Assembly (NCBI GenBank): GCA_018067325.1
Contig: JAGPUU010000116.1
Coordinates: forward strand, 1 to 5,058
Length of the DNA: 5,058 nucleotides
Reading direction: 5' to 3'
DNA from: Amphritea sp.
GTDB lineage: Bacteria; Pseudomonadota; Gammaproteobacteria; Pseudomonadales; Balneatricaceae
Shown here piece after piece: positions 1 to 5,058 of this stretch. The stretch's first letter is position 1, and each line of letters begins with the position of its first letter. The notes beneath the pieces are model-generated. The model made no database searches and was not told the origin of the DNA. It saw nothing but the letters and a program-made list of their open reading frames with translations. The translations under genes and the position numbers were made by a program.

Positions 1-126
1 AGTGTTTTCCAGTCCTAATGCCCCACCTGATAGCAGCATTAGCAGTCCTACAAGGGGGCACGCGAAGCGTTAGCTTAACCACGGATTCTGATCGCCATTC
101 TCAGCTATCGGGCGGCTAAGAGCGCG
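1..126 (-). other. Region downstream of mobA, no confirmed gene
   Basis: This is the stretch after the mobA stop codon, up to the window edge. Seven bases past the stop the minus-strand transcript could form a small hairpin: CTTAGC (120-115) with GCTGAG (105-100), one G-U pair and a 9-base loop. No run of T follows, so it is not a convincing intrinsic terminator. A second tiny hairpin (ACGC-GAA-GCGT, 60-70) lies further on. Two minus-strand frames stay open into the left edge: one from an ATG at 39 preceded by AGGA with 6-base spacing (13 codons visible, beginning MLLSGGALGL), the other from a GTG at 61. Both are too short to judge and may only be readings of the repeat described at 10-50. 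Confidence 0.4.
10..50. repeat. Nested direct and inverted repeat at left edge
   Basis: The octamer CAGTCCTA occurs at 10-17 and again at 43-50, a period of 33 bases. Between and overlapping these copies lies the inverted pair TAATGC (16-21) and GCATTA (36-41), with a 14-base loop. The combination is seen directly. Whether it is a dispersed intergenic repeat, part of a structured RNA, or chance cannot be told from 126 bases. It does not look like an intrinsic terminator on either strand because no T tract follows either arm. Confidence 0.4.
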
Positions 127-720
127 TCAGGCTCCCACAGCCAATAATTCTGGTGTATTCATATTCAGCAGACAATCACCATCCCTGCTGGCATCCAGAA
201 CATAATGTGGAAACTGACGGTACCAACGTCCCACAGCACCCTGACCAGAGGCCAGCCACTGTTTCAATGCGGTCTGGTAGCAAACCGGAATGACAGCATG
301 TAGATAGTGTTCACGGTCTCCCGTTTTTAGGAAAACAATATGATCAGGGTACTGCCGGGCGCTAGCCACCAACCTATCTATCACCTGTAAACTCAGCAGA
401 GGGGTATCACAGGGGAGTACCAACAGGTGACTGAAACCGGTGTCCAGTTCGGCCAAAGCAGCCTGAATACCGGCCAGCGGACCGCAATATCCCACCTCAT
501 GATCACTCACCAGAGTTTCTCCAAAGCGGGAATAGAGATGCATATTACGGTTACAACTAATCATCAGATGATCAACCACAGGCCTGACTTGCTGTAGCGT
601 CCAGCTAATCATTGGCGCTTGACGAAAAGGCACCAACCCTTTGTCTTGCCCGCCCATACGACTGCCCTGCCCACCTGCCAATACAACGCCCGCCAGCCGG
701 GTAAATCCAGTATCAGACAT
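127..720 (-). CDS. mobA: Molybdenum cofactor guanylyltransferase MobA
   Basis: MobA transfers GMP from GTP to molybdenum-molybdopterin, giving the guanine dinucleotide (bis-MGD) form needed by DMSO-reductase-family enzymes such as respiratory nitrate reductase; it is cytoplasmic. The 197-residue product matches the family length (E. coli about 194). The nucleotidyltransferase signature LAGGQGSRMGGQDKGL sits at residues 14-29. CGPLAGI follows at 79-85, the metal-binding Asp is in LPCDTPLL (D105), and a C-terminal NMNTPEL stands where NINTPEDL is usual (186-192). The ATG lies one base after the moeA stop (TGA-T-ATG) with no strong ribosome site of its own, so translation is probably coupled to moeA. 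It is the last recognised gene of the moaB-moeA-mobA unit. The shared fold with other sugar/nucleotide transferases is resolved by the Moco neighbours. Confidence 0.95.
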   Translation of the reverse strand: MSDTGFTRLAGVVLAGGQGSRMGGQDKGLVPFRQAPMISWTLQQVRPVVDHLMISCNRNMHLYSRFGETLVSDHEVGYCGPLAGIQAALAELDTGFSHLLVLPCDTPLLSLQVIDRLVASARQYPDHIVFLKTGDREHYLHAVIPVCYQTALKQWLASGQGAVGRWYRQFPHYVLDASRDGDCLLNMNTPELLAVGA

Positions 721-721
721 A

Positions 722-1957
722 TCAGCTCAACAGTCCGTCGAAGGGATAGAAAGGCAGCAAATCGTGTTCACATACTTTCTGCTGTGCCGGTATCCGCAGA
801 AACCCCTGCGCCATTACCGACGAACTCAACACACCCGAACTTTGGCTATGGATAGGTGCCGCATAAAGCTGCCCCTCTGACCACTCCAAACTCGCCCGCA
901 GAAACTCGTCCCGGGGTATCGCTTTATCACGTTTGAAACCACTTTTAACAGGGAAACAAGGCGGTTCTACCGCGTTACAACCCTGCATGCTGAGCAGATA
1001 AGGACGCGCAATCATCAGAAAGGTTACCAGCACCGCCGCAGGGTTACCTGGCAGCCCCATAAAAGGGACCTGACCGATCCGGCCGTAGGCCAGCGGTTTT
1101 CCTGGTTTGATCGCCAAACGCCATAAGTCCAGCTCACCGAGGCTCTCAACCGCAGCTTTTACATAATCTTCTTCACCGACGGACACCCCACCACTACTGA
1201 GAACCAAATCAGCACGTTCGGCAGCTAAACTCAGAGCATCGCGGGTTCCGGCCAGAGTATCACCGATGATACCGGTGAATATCACCTCGCATCCCAGCGT
1301 CTCGAGCATTCCCCTGAGGATAAAATAATTGGAATTGTAAATCTGGCCCGCAGCACAGGGCTCGCCCGGCATCACTAATTCATCACCGGTGGTGATAATC
1401 TCTACTCGTAGACGCCGGTATACCTTCAAACGGTTGACGCCAACCGAAGCGATTACCCCCTGATGGCGGCTATCCAACCTGGCACCCTTTTCTGCTACGC
1501 AGGTTCCGGGCAAAACATCCTGTCCTGCCGGGCGGATATTGGCGCCGGCTTCAGGAACACCCTCAAAAGTAACTTTATCCCCCTGCCTGATACAACGTTC
1601 CTGCATAACCACTGCATTAGCACCGGGCGGTATTTCAGAGCCGGTAAAAATCCGTGCCGCAGTCCCAGGCTGTAACGCTTCACCTTGCTGTCCGGCAGGG
1701 ATACGCTGACTCACCGGCAGACAAAGCCCCTCTGACAGAGACTCAATGTTCACCGCATAACCATCCATTGCGCTGTTGGCAGCTGGCGGCACCGAGATCT
1801 TCGATATCACAGGTTCTGCCAGAACCCGGCCGTTAGCCTGATCCAGCAGCAGAATTTCAGTTTCTTCAATACACTGAGCCGACGTCAGTAATGTTTTCAG
1901 CGCCTCGGCAAAGGGCATCAGCCTATCACTGCCACTGTCACAACCACATGCACTCAT
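722..1957 (-). CDS. moeA: Molybdopterin molybdenumtransferase MoeA
   Basis: MoeA inserts molybdate into adenylylated molybdopterin, releasing AMP and forming Mo-molybdopterin. The 411-residue product has the same length as E. coli MoeA. Family blocks appear in order: NSAMDGYAV (61-69, active-site Asp65), RIFTGSEIPPGANAVVMQE (102-120), RPAGQD (142-147), TTGDELVMPGEP (189-200), AGQIYNSN (203-210), SSGGVSVGEEDY (254-265), LAIKPGKP (281-288) and GLPGNP (301-306). These cover the MoCF-fold domain and the flanking MoeA domains, and the equivalents of E. coli D59, T100, E188 and D259 are present. The ATG overlaps the moaB stop as ATGA (1954-1957), which supports this start and implies translational coupling. 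The N-terminus is short and cysteine-bearing (MSACGCDSGS), ahead of the conserved start of domain I. A paralogue for tungsten or for another cofactor branch is possible but not suggested by the context. Confidence 0.96.
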   Translation of the reverse strand: MSACGCDSGSDRLMPFAEALKTLLTSAQCIEETEILLLDQANGRVLAEPVISKISVPPAANSAMDGYAVNIESLSEGLCLPVSQRIPAGQQGEALQPGTAARIFTGSEIPPGANAVVMQERCIRQGDKVTFEGVPEAGANIRPAGQDVLPGTCVAEKGARLDSRHQGVIASVGVNRLKVYRRLRVEIITTGDELVMPGEPCAAGQIYNSNYFILRGMLETLGCEVIFTGIIGDTLAGTRDALSLAAERADLVLSSGGVSVGEEDYVKAAVESLGELDLWRLAIKPGKPLAYGRIGQVPFMGLPGNPAAVLVTFLMIARPYLLSMQGCNAVEPPCFPVKSGFKRDKAIPRDEFLRASLEWSEGQLYAAPIHSQSSGVLSSSVMAQGFLRIPAQQKVCEHDLLPFYPFDGLLS

Positions 1958-2502
1958 GATCTTGACCCACAGGCGCTGCTAACATCCGGCAGCACCATTT
2001 CGACAAAGTTACAGGGGCGGTGACGAACATCAAGCTGCTCACAAATCACTTTTTCCCAAGCGGTACGACAGGCCCCCGGGGAACCTGGCATAGCAAAAAT
2101 CACGGTACGATTGGCGACTCCCGCGACGGCCCGGGATTGAATCGTCGAGGTACCAATTTCAGCAAGAGAGATCTGACGGAAAAGCTCTCCATAGCCCTCA
2201 ATCACCTTATCAAACAAAGGCAGTAATGCTTCTGGGGTATTATCACGAACGGTAAAACCGGTACCGCCGGTCACCAGTACAACCTGCACATTTTCCCGTG
2301 CGATCCAGTCAGACACCACGGCGCGTAGTTCGTATATATCGTCAGGCCGGATCTGCCGGTCTGATAGACGGTGCCCGCTGTCGAGCAGACACCGTTGCAG
2401 AGTATCACCCGAGCCATCTGTTTCCAGAGTCCGGGTATCTGAAACGGTCAGCACAGCTATATTCAAAGGCTGAAACTGCACATCTTTTTTCGCATGCCCC
2501 AT
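1954..2502 (-). CDS. moaB: MoaB/MogA-family molybdopterin adenylyltransferase
   Basis: This protein belongs to the MogA/MoaB family, which activates molybdopterin by adenylylation (Mg-ATP) before MoeA adds molybdenum. The 182-residue product aligns along its length with E. coli MoaB. It has LNIAVLTVSDTR (13-24), the pterin-binding block VTGGTGFTVRDNTPEALLPL (78-97), EIGTSTIQSRAVAGVANRT (115-133), IFAMPGSPGACRTAWE (135-150) and RPCNF (162-166). These details are MoaB-like rather than MogA-like. E. coli MoaB is dispensable beside MogA, but in bacteria lacking MogA the MoaB protein does the adenylylation. Its coupling to moeA here favours an active enzyme; this is inference. The ATG at 2502 has a good AAGGA ribosome site. 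The last dozen residues (DVSSACGSRS and just before) are a variable tail. It is the first gene of the moaB-moeA-mobA unit. Confidence 0.93.
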   Translation of the reverse strand: MGHAKKDVQFQPLNIAVLTVSDTRTLETDGSGDTLQRCLLDSGHRLSDRQIRPDDIYELRAVVSDWIARENVQVVLVTGGTGFTVRDNTPEALLPLFDKVIEGYGELFRQISLAEIGTSTIQSRAVAGVANRTVIFAMPGSPGACRTAWEKVICEQLDVRHRPCNFVEMVLPDVSSACGSRS

Positions 2503-2510
2503 GGCAATAT

Positions 2511-2515
2511 TCCTT
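2511..2515 (-). promoter_or_regulatory. Ribosome binding site of moaB
   Basis: AAGGA on the minus strand ends 8 bases before the ATG at 2502. It fixes the moaB start and is the strongest Shine-Dalgarno of the moaB-moeA-mobA unit; moeA and mobA depend on overlap or a one-base junction instead. Confidence 0.7.
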
Positions 2516-2588
2516 AAATCAATTACAAGTGCAGACTGCTAGTTAGTTGCTCCCCGTGCAATACCACGCGGTCAGCCTCACTACGGCC

Positions 2589-2617
2589 ACTATAATTTTT
2601 GATAACCTTGCTGATAA
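2589..2617 (-). promoter_or_regulatory. Putative sigma70-type promoter for moaB-moeA-mobA
   Basis: On the minus strand TTATCA (2617-2612, 4 of 6 matches to TTGACA) is followed after exactly 17 bases by TATAGT (2594-2589, 5 of 6 matches to TATAAT). Initiation would fall near 2582, leaving a leader of about 80 bases before moaB. Its position in the only sizeable gap inside the Moco block supports it. A lone FNR/DNR half-site (ATCAA on the minus strand, 2603-2599) lies in the spacer, but its partner half is absent. Confidence 0.45.
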
Positions 2618-2618
2618 A

Positions 2619-2659
2619 ACCGGTCGTTTAACCGGTCATTCTGATCGCTCAACACCGGT
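2619..2659. repeat. Three ACCGGT palindromic hexamers upstream of moaB promoter
   Basis: ACCGGT occurs at 2619-2624, 2631-2636 and 2654-2659. On the minus strand the first two are part of an identical octamer, GACCGGTT, repeated with a 12-base period; the third copy carries its extra matching bases in the opposite orientation. The nearest copy ends two bases upstream of the proposed -35 element, so the group sits where an activator or repressor could act on moaB. It may equally be used as RNA hairpin arms. The identity of any binding protein is unknown. Confidence 0.45.
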
Positions 2660-2668
2660 TATTTTTTT
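2629..2668 (+). terminator. Terminator-like hairpin on the plus strand
   Basis: TAACCGGT (2629-2636) pairs perfectly with ACCGGTTA (2654-2661) over 8 bases, with a 17-base loop, and is followed directly by seven T (2662-2668) on the plus strand. That is the layout of an intrinsic terminator for rightward transcription, yet no rightward gene is recognised. On the minus strand, where the regulator gene ends at 2695, the hairpin is not followed by T. A weaker minus-strand alternative is ACCGGT-TAAACG-ACCGGT followed by TTTATC (2636-2614). The long loop and missing gene keep confidence low. Confidence 0.3.
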
Positions 2669-2694
2669 AAGCCTGGCTGGTAGATCACGTGGTT

Positions 2695-3402
2695 TCATCG
2701 AATTAGTTTTTTTAAACGGGCCACGCTGAGTATGGTTAAGTTGCGGCCCTGAACACCCAACAAATCTTTATCTTGAAGCTCACGCATAACCCGGGATAGT
2801 GTTTCTGGCTGCATCGCTAATCTTGCTGCAATCAACTGTTTAGTCGCCGGCAATCTCACTTCAACAGAATCAGACGCTCTCTCATCGATAAGGCTCAGAA
2901 TAAAATGGGCGACTCGATGGACGGCGCTCTGCTGTGTAAGAACCTCAATATCACCTATGCTCCGCTGCAGTCGACTCGCCATTGAGCCTAAAATGCCCAT
3001 ACAACTTTCAAAAGAATGATGGAGTAATTGCAGGTAATCCTGGCAACAGATAGATAACACAGCAGCAGGTTTAACCGCCGTAGCGCTGGCCGGATAATGC
3101 TTCTCTGCCATGAACATCGCCGCTTCGCCAACGGGGTCTTGTTCACCAAACACATTGATCACCGTCTCTTTACCACCCGAGGTTAGACGGAAAAACTTAA
3201 TATTCCCCTGCAAAATAATAAAAAAGCGTTTTGCCTCATCCCCCTGCATAAACAGATGATCGCCATCGCTAAGCTCTATGAATTTGGCCTTTTTCATCAA
3301 ATTATAGAATTGGCCATCCGTCAGAGCTGACAGCAGTACATTCTGACGCACCGTCTCAAGAGAATGGTAAGAAACATTAGTCCCACTTGGCAGAGTGATC
3401 AT
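2695..3402 (-). CDS. Crp/Fnr-superfamily transcriptional regulator, DNR-like
   Basis: A predicted DNA-binding regulator of 235 residues. The N-terminal cyclic-nucleotide-type beta barrel spans about 22-130 (GDHLFMQGDEAKRFFIILQG at 47-66, GEAAMFMAEKHYPASATAV at 92-110). A long dimer helix (about 133-156) leads to a winged helix-turn-helix (about 160-227). The recognition helix, MQPETLSRVMREL (197-209), keeps Glu200, Ser203 and Arg204, the residues that read TTGAT half-sites in FNR-type proteins. The only cysteines are 119, 120 and 134; the N-terminal cysteines that hold FNR's 4Fe-4S cluster are missing, and the Arg-Ser/Thr pair of cAMP-binding CRP is absent. It most resembles Pseudomonas DNR, a haem-dependent nitric oxide sensor for denitrification genes; NO sensing here is inference. 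The ATG lies one base after the moaA stop, with AGG at 8-base spacing, so it is co-transcribed with moaA. Confidence 0.9.
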   Translation of the reverse strand: MITLPSGTNVSYHSLETVRQNVLLSALTDGQFYNLMKKAKFIELSDGDHLFMQGDEAKRFFIILQGNIKFFRLTSGGKETVINVFGEQDPVGEAAMFMAEKHYPASATAVKPAAVLSICCQDYLQLLHHSFESCMGILGSMASRLQRSIGDIEVLTQQSAVHRVAHFILSLIDERASDSVEVRLPATKQLIAARLAMQPETLSRVMRELQDKDLLGVQGRNLTILSVARLKKLIR

Positions 3403-3403
3403 G

Positions 3404-4405
3404 TTACCCGCCTGTCATATTCATGAAACGCAACACCTGGGGAGCATCCTGATCGGCAAATTCATGGCCGGCAGGCTTACGACTTACGGCATCACGTATT
3501 TGATTTTCAAGCCGTTCGGGCTCACCCGGATAACCACGTAAAATCGATCTTAAATCTAATGAGTTTTCCTGCCCTAAACAAAGCAACAAGCGCCCCTCGG
3601 CAGTCACACGCAAACGATTACAGCTGCTGCAGAAGTTATGGCTATAGGGGGAGATAAAACCGATTCGGCCAGTCTGGCCGGGGATACGGTAATAACGGGA
3701 AGGGCCACCGGTCGTCTCAGTACTGGGCAGCAGTTGATAGCGTTGTTCGATATACTGTTTTACTTCATCACTGGAAAAATGAGCCTGTTTACGATCATGG
3801 CTGCGAATCTCACCCAGCGGCATCTCTTCAATAAAGCTGATATCAATATCCCGTGTTTGGGCATATTCCAGCAGATCAAAAATTTCATCATCATTGTAGC
3901 CACGCATCACCACGGCATTGAGTTTGATACGCTCAAATCCGGCGGCAATCGCAGCATCAACACCGGCCAATACCCGGGCCAGCATGTCCCGCCGTGTCAT
4001 GCGTAAAAACCGCTCCGCATTTAGGCTATCGAGACTAATATTGATACGTTTCAGGCCCGCATCTTTTAGCGGCTGCGCCAGCTTGGTCAGTTGCGAACCG
4101 TTAGTGGTCAGTGTTACTTCGTCGAGTCCAGGCAGAGAGGCTAAGGCGCGAATCAAATCAACTAACCCACCGCGAACCAGAGGTTCACCGCCGGTGAGGC
4201 GAATGCGGCGGATACCCAAATTAACCAGCGAGCGTCCTAACGAGACGATCTCTTCCAGCGATAAGATCTGAGCCCTGGGCAGAAACTCCATATCTTCAGC
4301 CATACAATAGACACAACGGAAATCACAGCGGTCGGTTACCGATAACCGTACGTAATCAATTTTTCTTCCCAGACCGTCAACCAGGCCTTGTGGCGTTTGT
4401 ATCAT
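3404..4405 (-). CDS. moaA: GTP 3',8-cyclase MoaA (radical SAM)
   Basis: MoaA uses S-adenosylmethionine and two 4Fe-4S clusters to rearrange GTP into 3',8-cyclo-dihydro-GTP, which MoaC turns into cPMP; this is the first Moco step. Numbering from ATG 4405, the 333-residue product has the radical-SAM motif CDFRCVYC (Cys27, 31, 34), TGGEP (71-75), TTNG (100-103), INISLDSL (121-128) and the C-terminal cluster motif C-x2-C-x13-C (Cys259, 262, 276) in [10 protein letters not shown]. It ends in the Gly-Gly that MoaA needs for activity. A longer frame begins at TTG 4423, but only ATG 4405 has a proper ribosome site (AGAGGA, 8-base spacing), and the shorter form fits the usual length, so I prefer 4405. 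Its stop is one base from the regulator's ATG. The leader carries a 19-base palindrome and a TTGAT box. MoaC is not in the window. Confidence 0.95.
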   Translation of the reverse strand: MIQTPQGLVDGLGRKIDYVRLSVTDRCDFRCVYCMAEDMEFLPRAQILSLEEIVSLGRSLVNLGIRRIRLTGGEPLVRGGLVDLIRALASLPGLDEVTLTTNGSQLTKLAQPLKDAGLKRINISLDSLNAERFLRMTRRDMLARVLAGVDAAIAAGFERIKLNAVVMRGYNDDEIFDLLEYAQTRDIDISFIEEMPLGEIRSHDRKQAHFSSDEVKQYIEQRYQLLPSTETTGGPSRYYRIPGQTGRIGFISPYSHNFCSSCNRLRVTAEGRLLLCLGQENSLDLRSILRGYPGEPERLENQIRDAVSRKPAGHEFADQDAPQVLRFMNMTGG

Positions 4406-4413
4406 CGCTGAGA

Positions 4414-4419
4414 TCCTCT
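4414..4419 (-). promoter_or_regulatory. Ribosome binding site deciding the moaA start
   Basis: AGAGGA on the minus strand stands 8 bases before ATG 4405. The alternative TTG start at 4423 has no purine-rich site upstream and would place this element inside the coding sequence, so the ATG is favoured. Confidence 0.7.
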
Positions 4420-4437
4420 GCAACAGGTTCGTCTATC

Positions 4438-4456
4438 ATGTCTGGTTACCAGACAT
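4438..4456. promoter_or_regulatory. Perfect 19-base palindrome, putative operator before moaA
   Basis: ATGTCTGGTTACCAGACAT has nine-base arms that match perfectly around one central base. It lies 33-51 bases upstream of the moaA ATG. No T tract follows on either strand, so it does not read as an intrinsic terminator for the carbonic anhydrase gene; an operator for a dimeric regulator is the simpler reading. If TATAGG (4465-4460, minus strand, 4 of 6 to TATAAT, with no good -35) served as -10, the palindrome would cover the start of transcription, a typical repressor position. It could also form a short hairpin in the moaA leader RNA. The core TGGT-ACCA resembles FadR/GntR-type sites but with one central base instead of three. 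The regulator is unknown. Confidence 0.55.
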
Positions 4457-4470
4457 CGACCTATAACTAC

Positions 4471-4484
4471 GTAATGCTAATCAA
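4471..4484 (-). promoter_or_regulatory. Partial FNR/DNR-type box upstream of moaA
   Basis: On the minus strand TTGAT-TAGC-ATTAC compares with the FNR/DNR consensus TTGAT-N4-ATCAA: the left half is perfect and the right half matches at 3 of 5. The regulator encoded downstream has the Glu-Ser-Arg residues expected to read such a site, so autoregulation together with moaA is conceivable. However, no good -10 lies at the distance expected for class II activation (about 32 bases downstream of the centre). Confidence 0.3.
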
Positions 4485-4518
4485 CTGGCTTCTTTGGGAA
4501 AGCTCTAACCTGGCTAAT

Positions 4519-5058
4519 CTATTTCTGCATGGCATAAATGCCAGGCATGTCTCCATCACTATCGATGTCCACTTCGAGGTCTTTAATCAGACCGTCTTCA
4601 ATGCTGTAGATCCAACCGTGTACCGACAGTGACTGACCCTGTTTCCAGGCCTGTTGCACGATGCCGGAGTGACAGATATTTTTCACCTGCTGGCGTACAT
4701 TCAGTTCGCACAGACGATTAACACGACCCTCTTCATCCGTTTCTGCCAACAGGTCTTCACGATAGTGGTAACCAATGTCTTTAATATGTCGCAACCAGTT
4801 ATCAATCAGTCCGAAGTCCTGATTACTCAGGGCGGCACGCACACCACCGCAGCCATAGTGGCCACATACAATGATATGTTTAACCCCCAGGACATGAACG
4901 GCAAAGTGGATAACGGAGAGACAATTCAGATCGGTGTGTAACACCAGATTGGCGATATTACGATGCACAAACAGTTCACCGGGTAACATGCCGACAATCT
5001 GGTTGGCGGGCACTCGGCTGTCGGAGCACCCGATCCAGAGATATTCAGGGTTTTGCTG
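4519..5058 (-). CDS. can: Beta-class carbonic anhydrase, partial (5' end outside window)
   Basis: It interconverts CO2 and bicarbonate in the cytoplasm. The frame is open through the right edge; 179 residues are visible and, by comparison with E. coli Can (220 residues), about 31 N-terminal residues are missing. The GTG at 5013 is an internal valine of [10 protein letters not shown], not a start. The zinc ligands and catalytic dyad are visible: Cys11, Asp13 and Arg15 of the fragment in GCSDSR, and His67 and Cys70 in GHYGCGG (E. coli 42, 44, 46, 98, 101). The residues that mark the bicarbonate-regulated type II subgroup, Trp39, Gly41 and Arg64 in Can numbering, are all conserved (fragment 8, 10, 33). 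The protein ends shortly after [15 protein letters not shown], with a tail that differs from Can. It is followed by a 113-base gap before moaA, with no clear terminator. A functional link with Moco genes is not implied. Confidence 0.92.
   Translation of the reverse strand, partial: QQNPEYLWIGCSDSRVPANQIVGMLPGELFVHRNIANLVLHTDLNCLSVIHFAVHVLGVKHIIVCGHYGCGGVRAALSNQDFGLIDNWLRHIKDIGYHYREDLLAETDEEGRVNRLCELNVRQQVKNICHSGIVQQAWKQGQSLSVHGWIYSIEDGLIKDLEVDIDSDGDMPGIYAMQK

Noticed and set aside
2599..2612. FNR/DNR box in the moaB promoter spacer
   Set aside because: TTGAT at 2599-2603 is perfect, but the partner half TTGCT matches ATCAA at only 1 of 5 positions.
2641..2652. TTGA-GCGA-TCAG dyad (minus strand) as an FNR or CRP site
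   Set aside because: The half-sites are separated by 4 bases between TTGA and TCAG, where FNR and CRP sites need 6.
2547..2729. Plus-strand open frame across the regulator-moaB gap
   Set aside because: It has no recognisable features and runs through the terminator-like hairpin and into the antisense of the regulator's 3' end.
3638..4271. Two sizeable plus-strand open frames (3638-4006 and 3918-4271)
   Set aside because: They lie entirely antisense to moaA, have no recognisable family features, and are explained by the strongly supported MoaA reading.
4406..4423. TTG start of moaA at 4423 giving a 339-residue protein
   Set aside because: There is no ribosome site upstream of the TTG, whereas AGAGGA stands at the right distance before ATG 4405.
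4406..4518. Moco riboswitch upstream of moaA, as in E. coli
   Set aside because: The gap is only 113 bases and shows one simple palindrome rather than the multi-stem fold of the Moco RNA motif.
4654..4941. Plus-strand open frame of 95 codons
   Set aside because: It is antisense to the carbonic anhydrase, including its zinc-site codons, and shows no protein features of its own.
5011..5013. GTG as the start of the carbonic anhydrase
   Set aside because: The codon is the valine within the conserved CSDSRVPA block; the catalytic Cys, Asp and Arg lie upstream in the same open frame.

Overview
The window is a compact block of molybdenum cofactor (Moco) genes, all on the minus strand and read from high to low coordinates. 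In transcription order it holds: a beta-class carbonic anhydrase cut by the right edge (4519-5058), moaA (3404-4405), a Crp/Fnr-superfamily regulator of the DNR type (2695-3402), moaB (1954-2502), moeA (722-1957) and mobA (127-720). Base composition is balanced. The protein sequences resemble those of Gammaproteobacteria: a Can-like carbonic anhydrase, an E. coli-type MoaB and a pseudomonad-like DNR. I infer a gammaproteobacterium able to respire nitrate or otherwise use oxygen-poor niches, possibly of the marine Oceanospirillales/Marinobacter type. The genus cannot be fixed from the sequence alone.

The genes appear to form two transcription units. The first is moaA plus the regulator, separated by one base (TAA-C-ATG). 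The second is moaB-moeA-mobA, with an ATGA overlap between moaB and moeA and a one-base gap between moeA and mobA. The 192-base gap between the regulator and moaB holds a plausible sigma70-type promoter for the second unit, three copies of the palindromic hexamer ACCGGT, and a terminator-like hairpin that points the opposite way. The 113-base gap between the carbonic anhydrase and moaA holds a perfect 19-base palindrome, a partial TTGAT-type box and a good ribosome binding site that moves the moaA start to an internal ATG.

The products cover several Moco steps. MoaA works at the start (GTP to the cPMP precursor). MoaB (MPT adenylylation) and MoeA (molybdate insertion) work late, and MobA performs the final GMP attachment that gives the bis-MGD form used by nitrate, DMSO, TMAO and formate enzymes. 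MoaC, MoaD, MoaE and a molybdate transporter are not present here. The embedded DNR-like regulator links the cluster, by inference, to anaerobic or nitrogen-oxide-responsive control.

I see no mobile element, CRISPR array, tRNA, rRNA or clearly new system. The points most worth checking are the two intergenic regions and a small repeat-like structure at the left edge.
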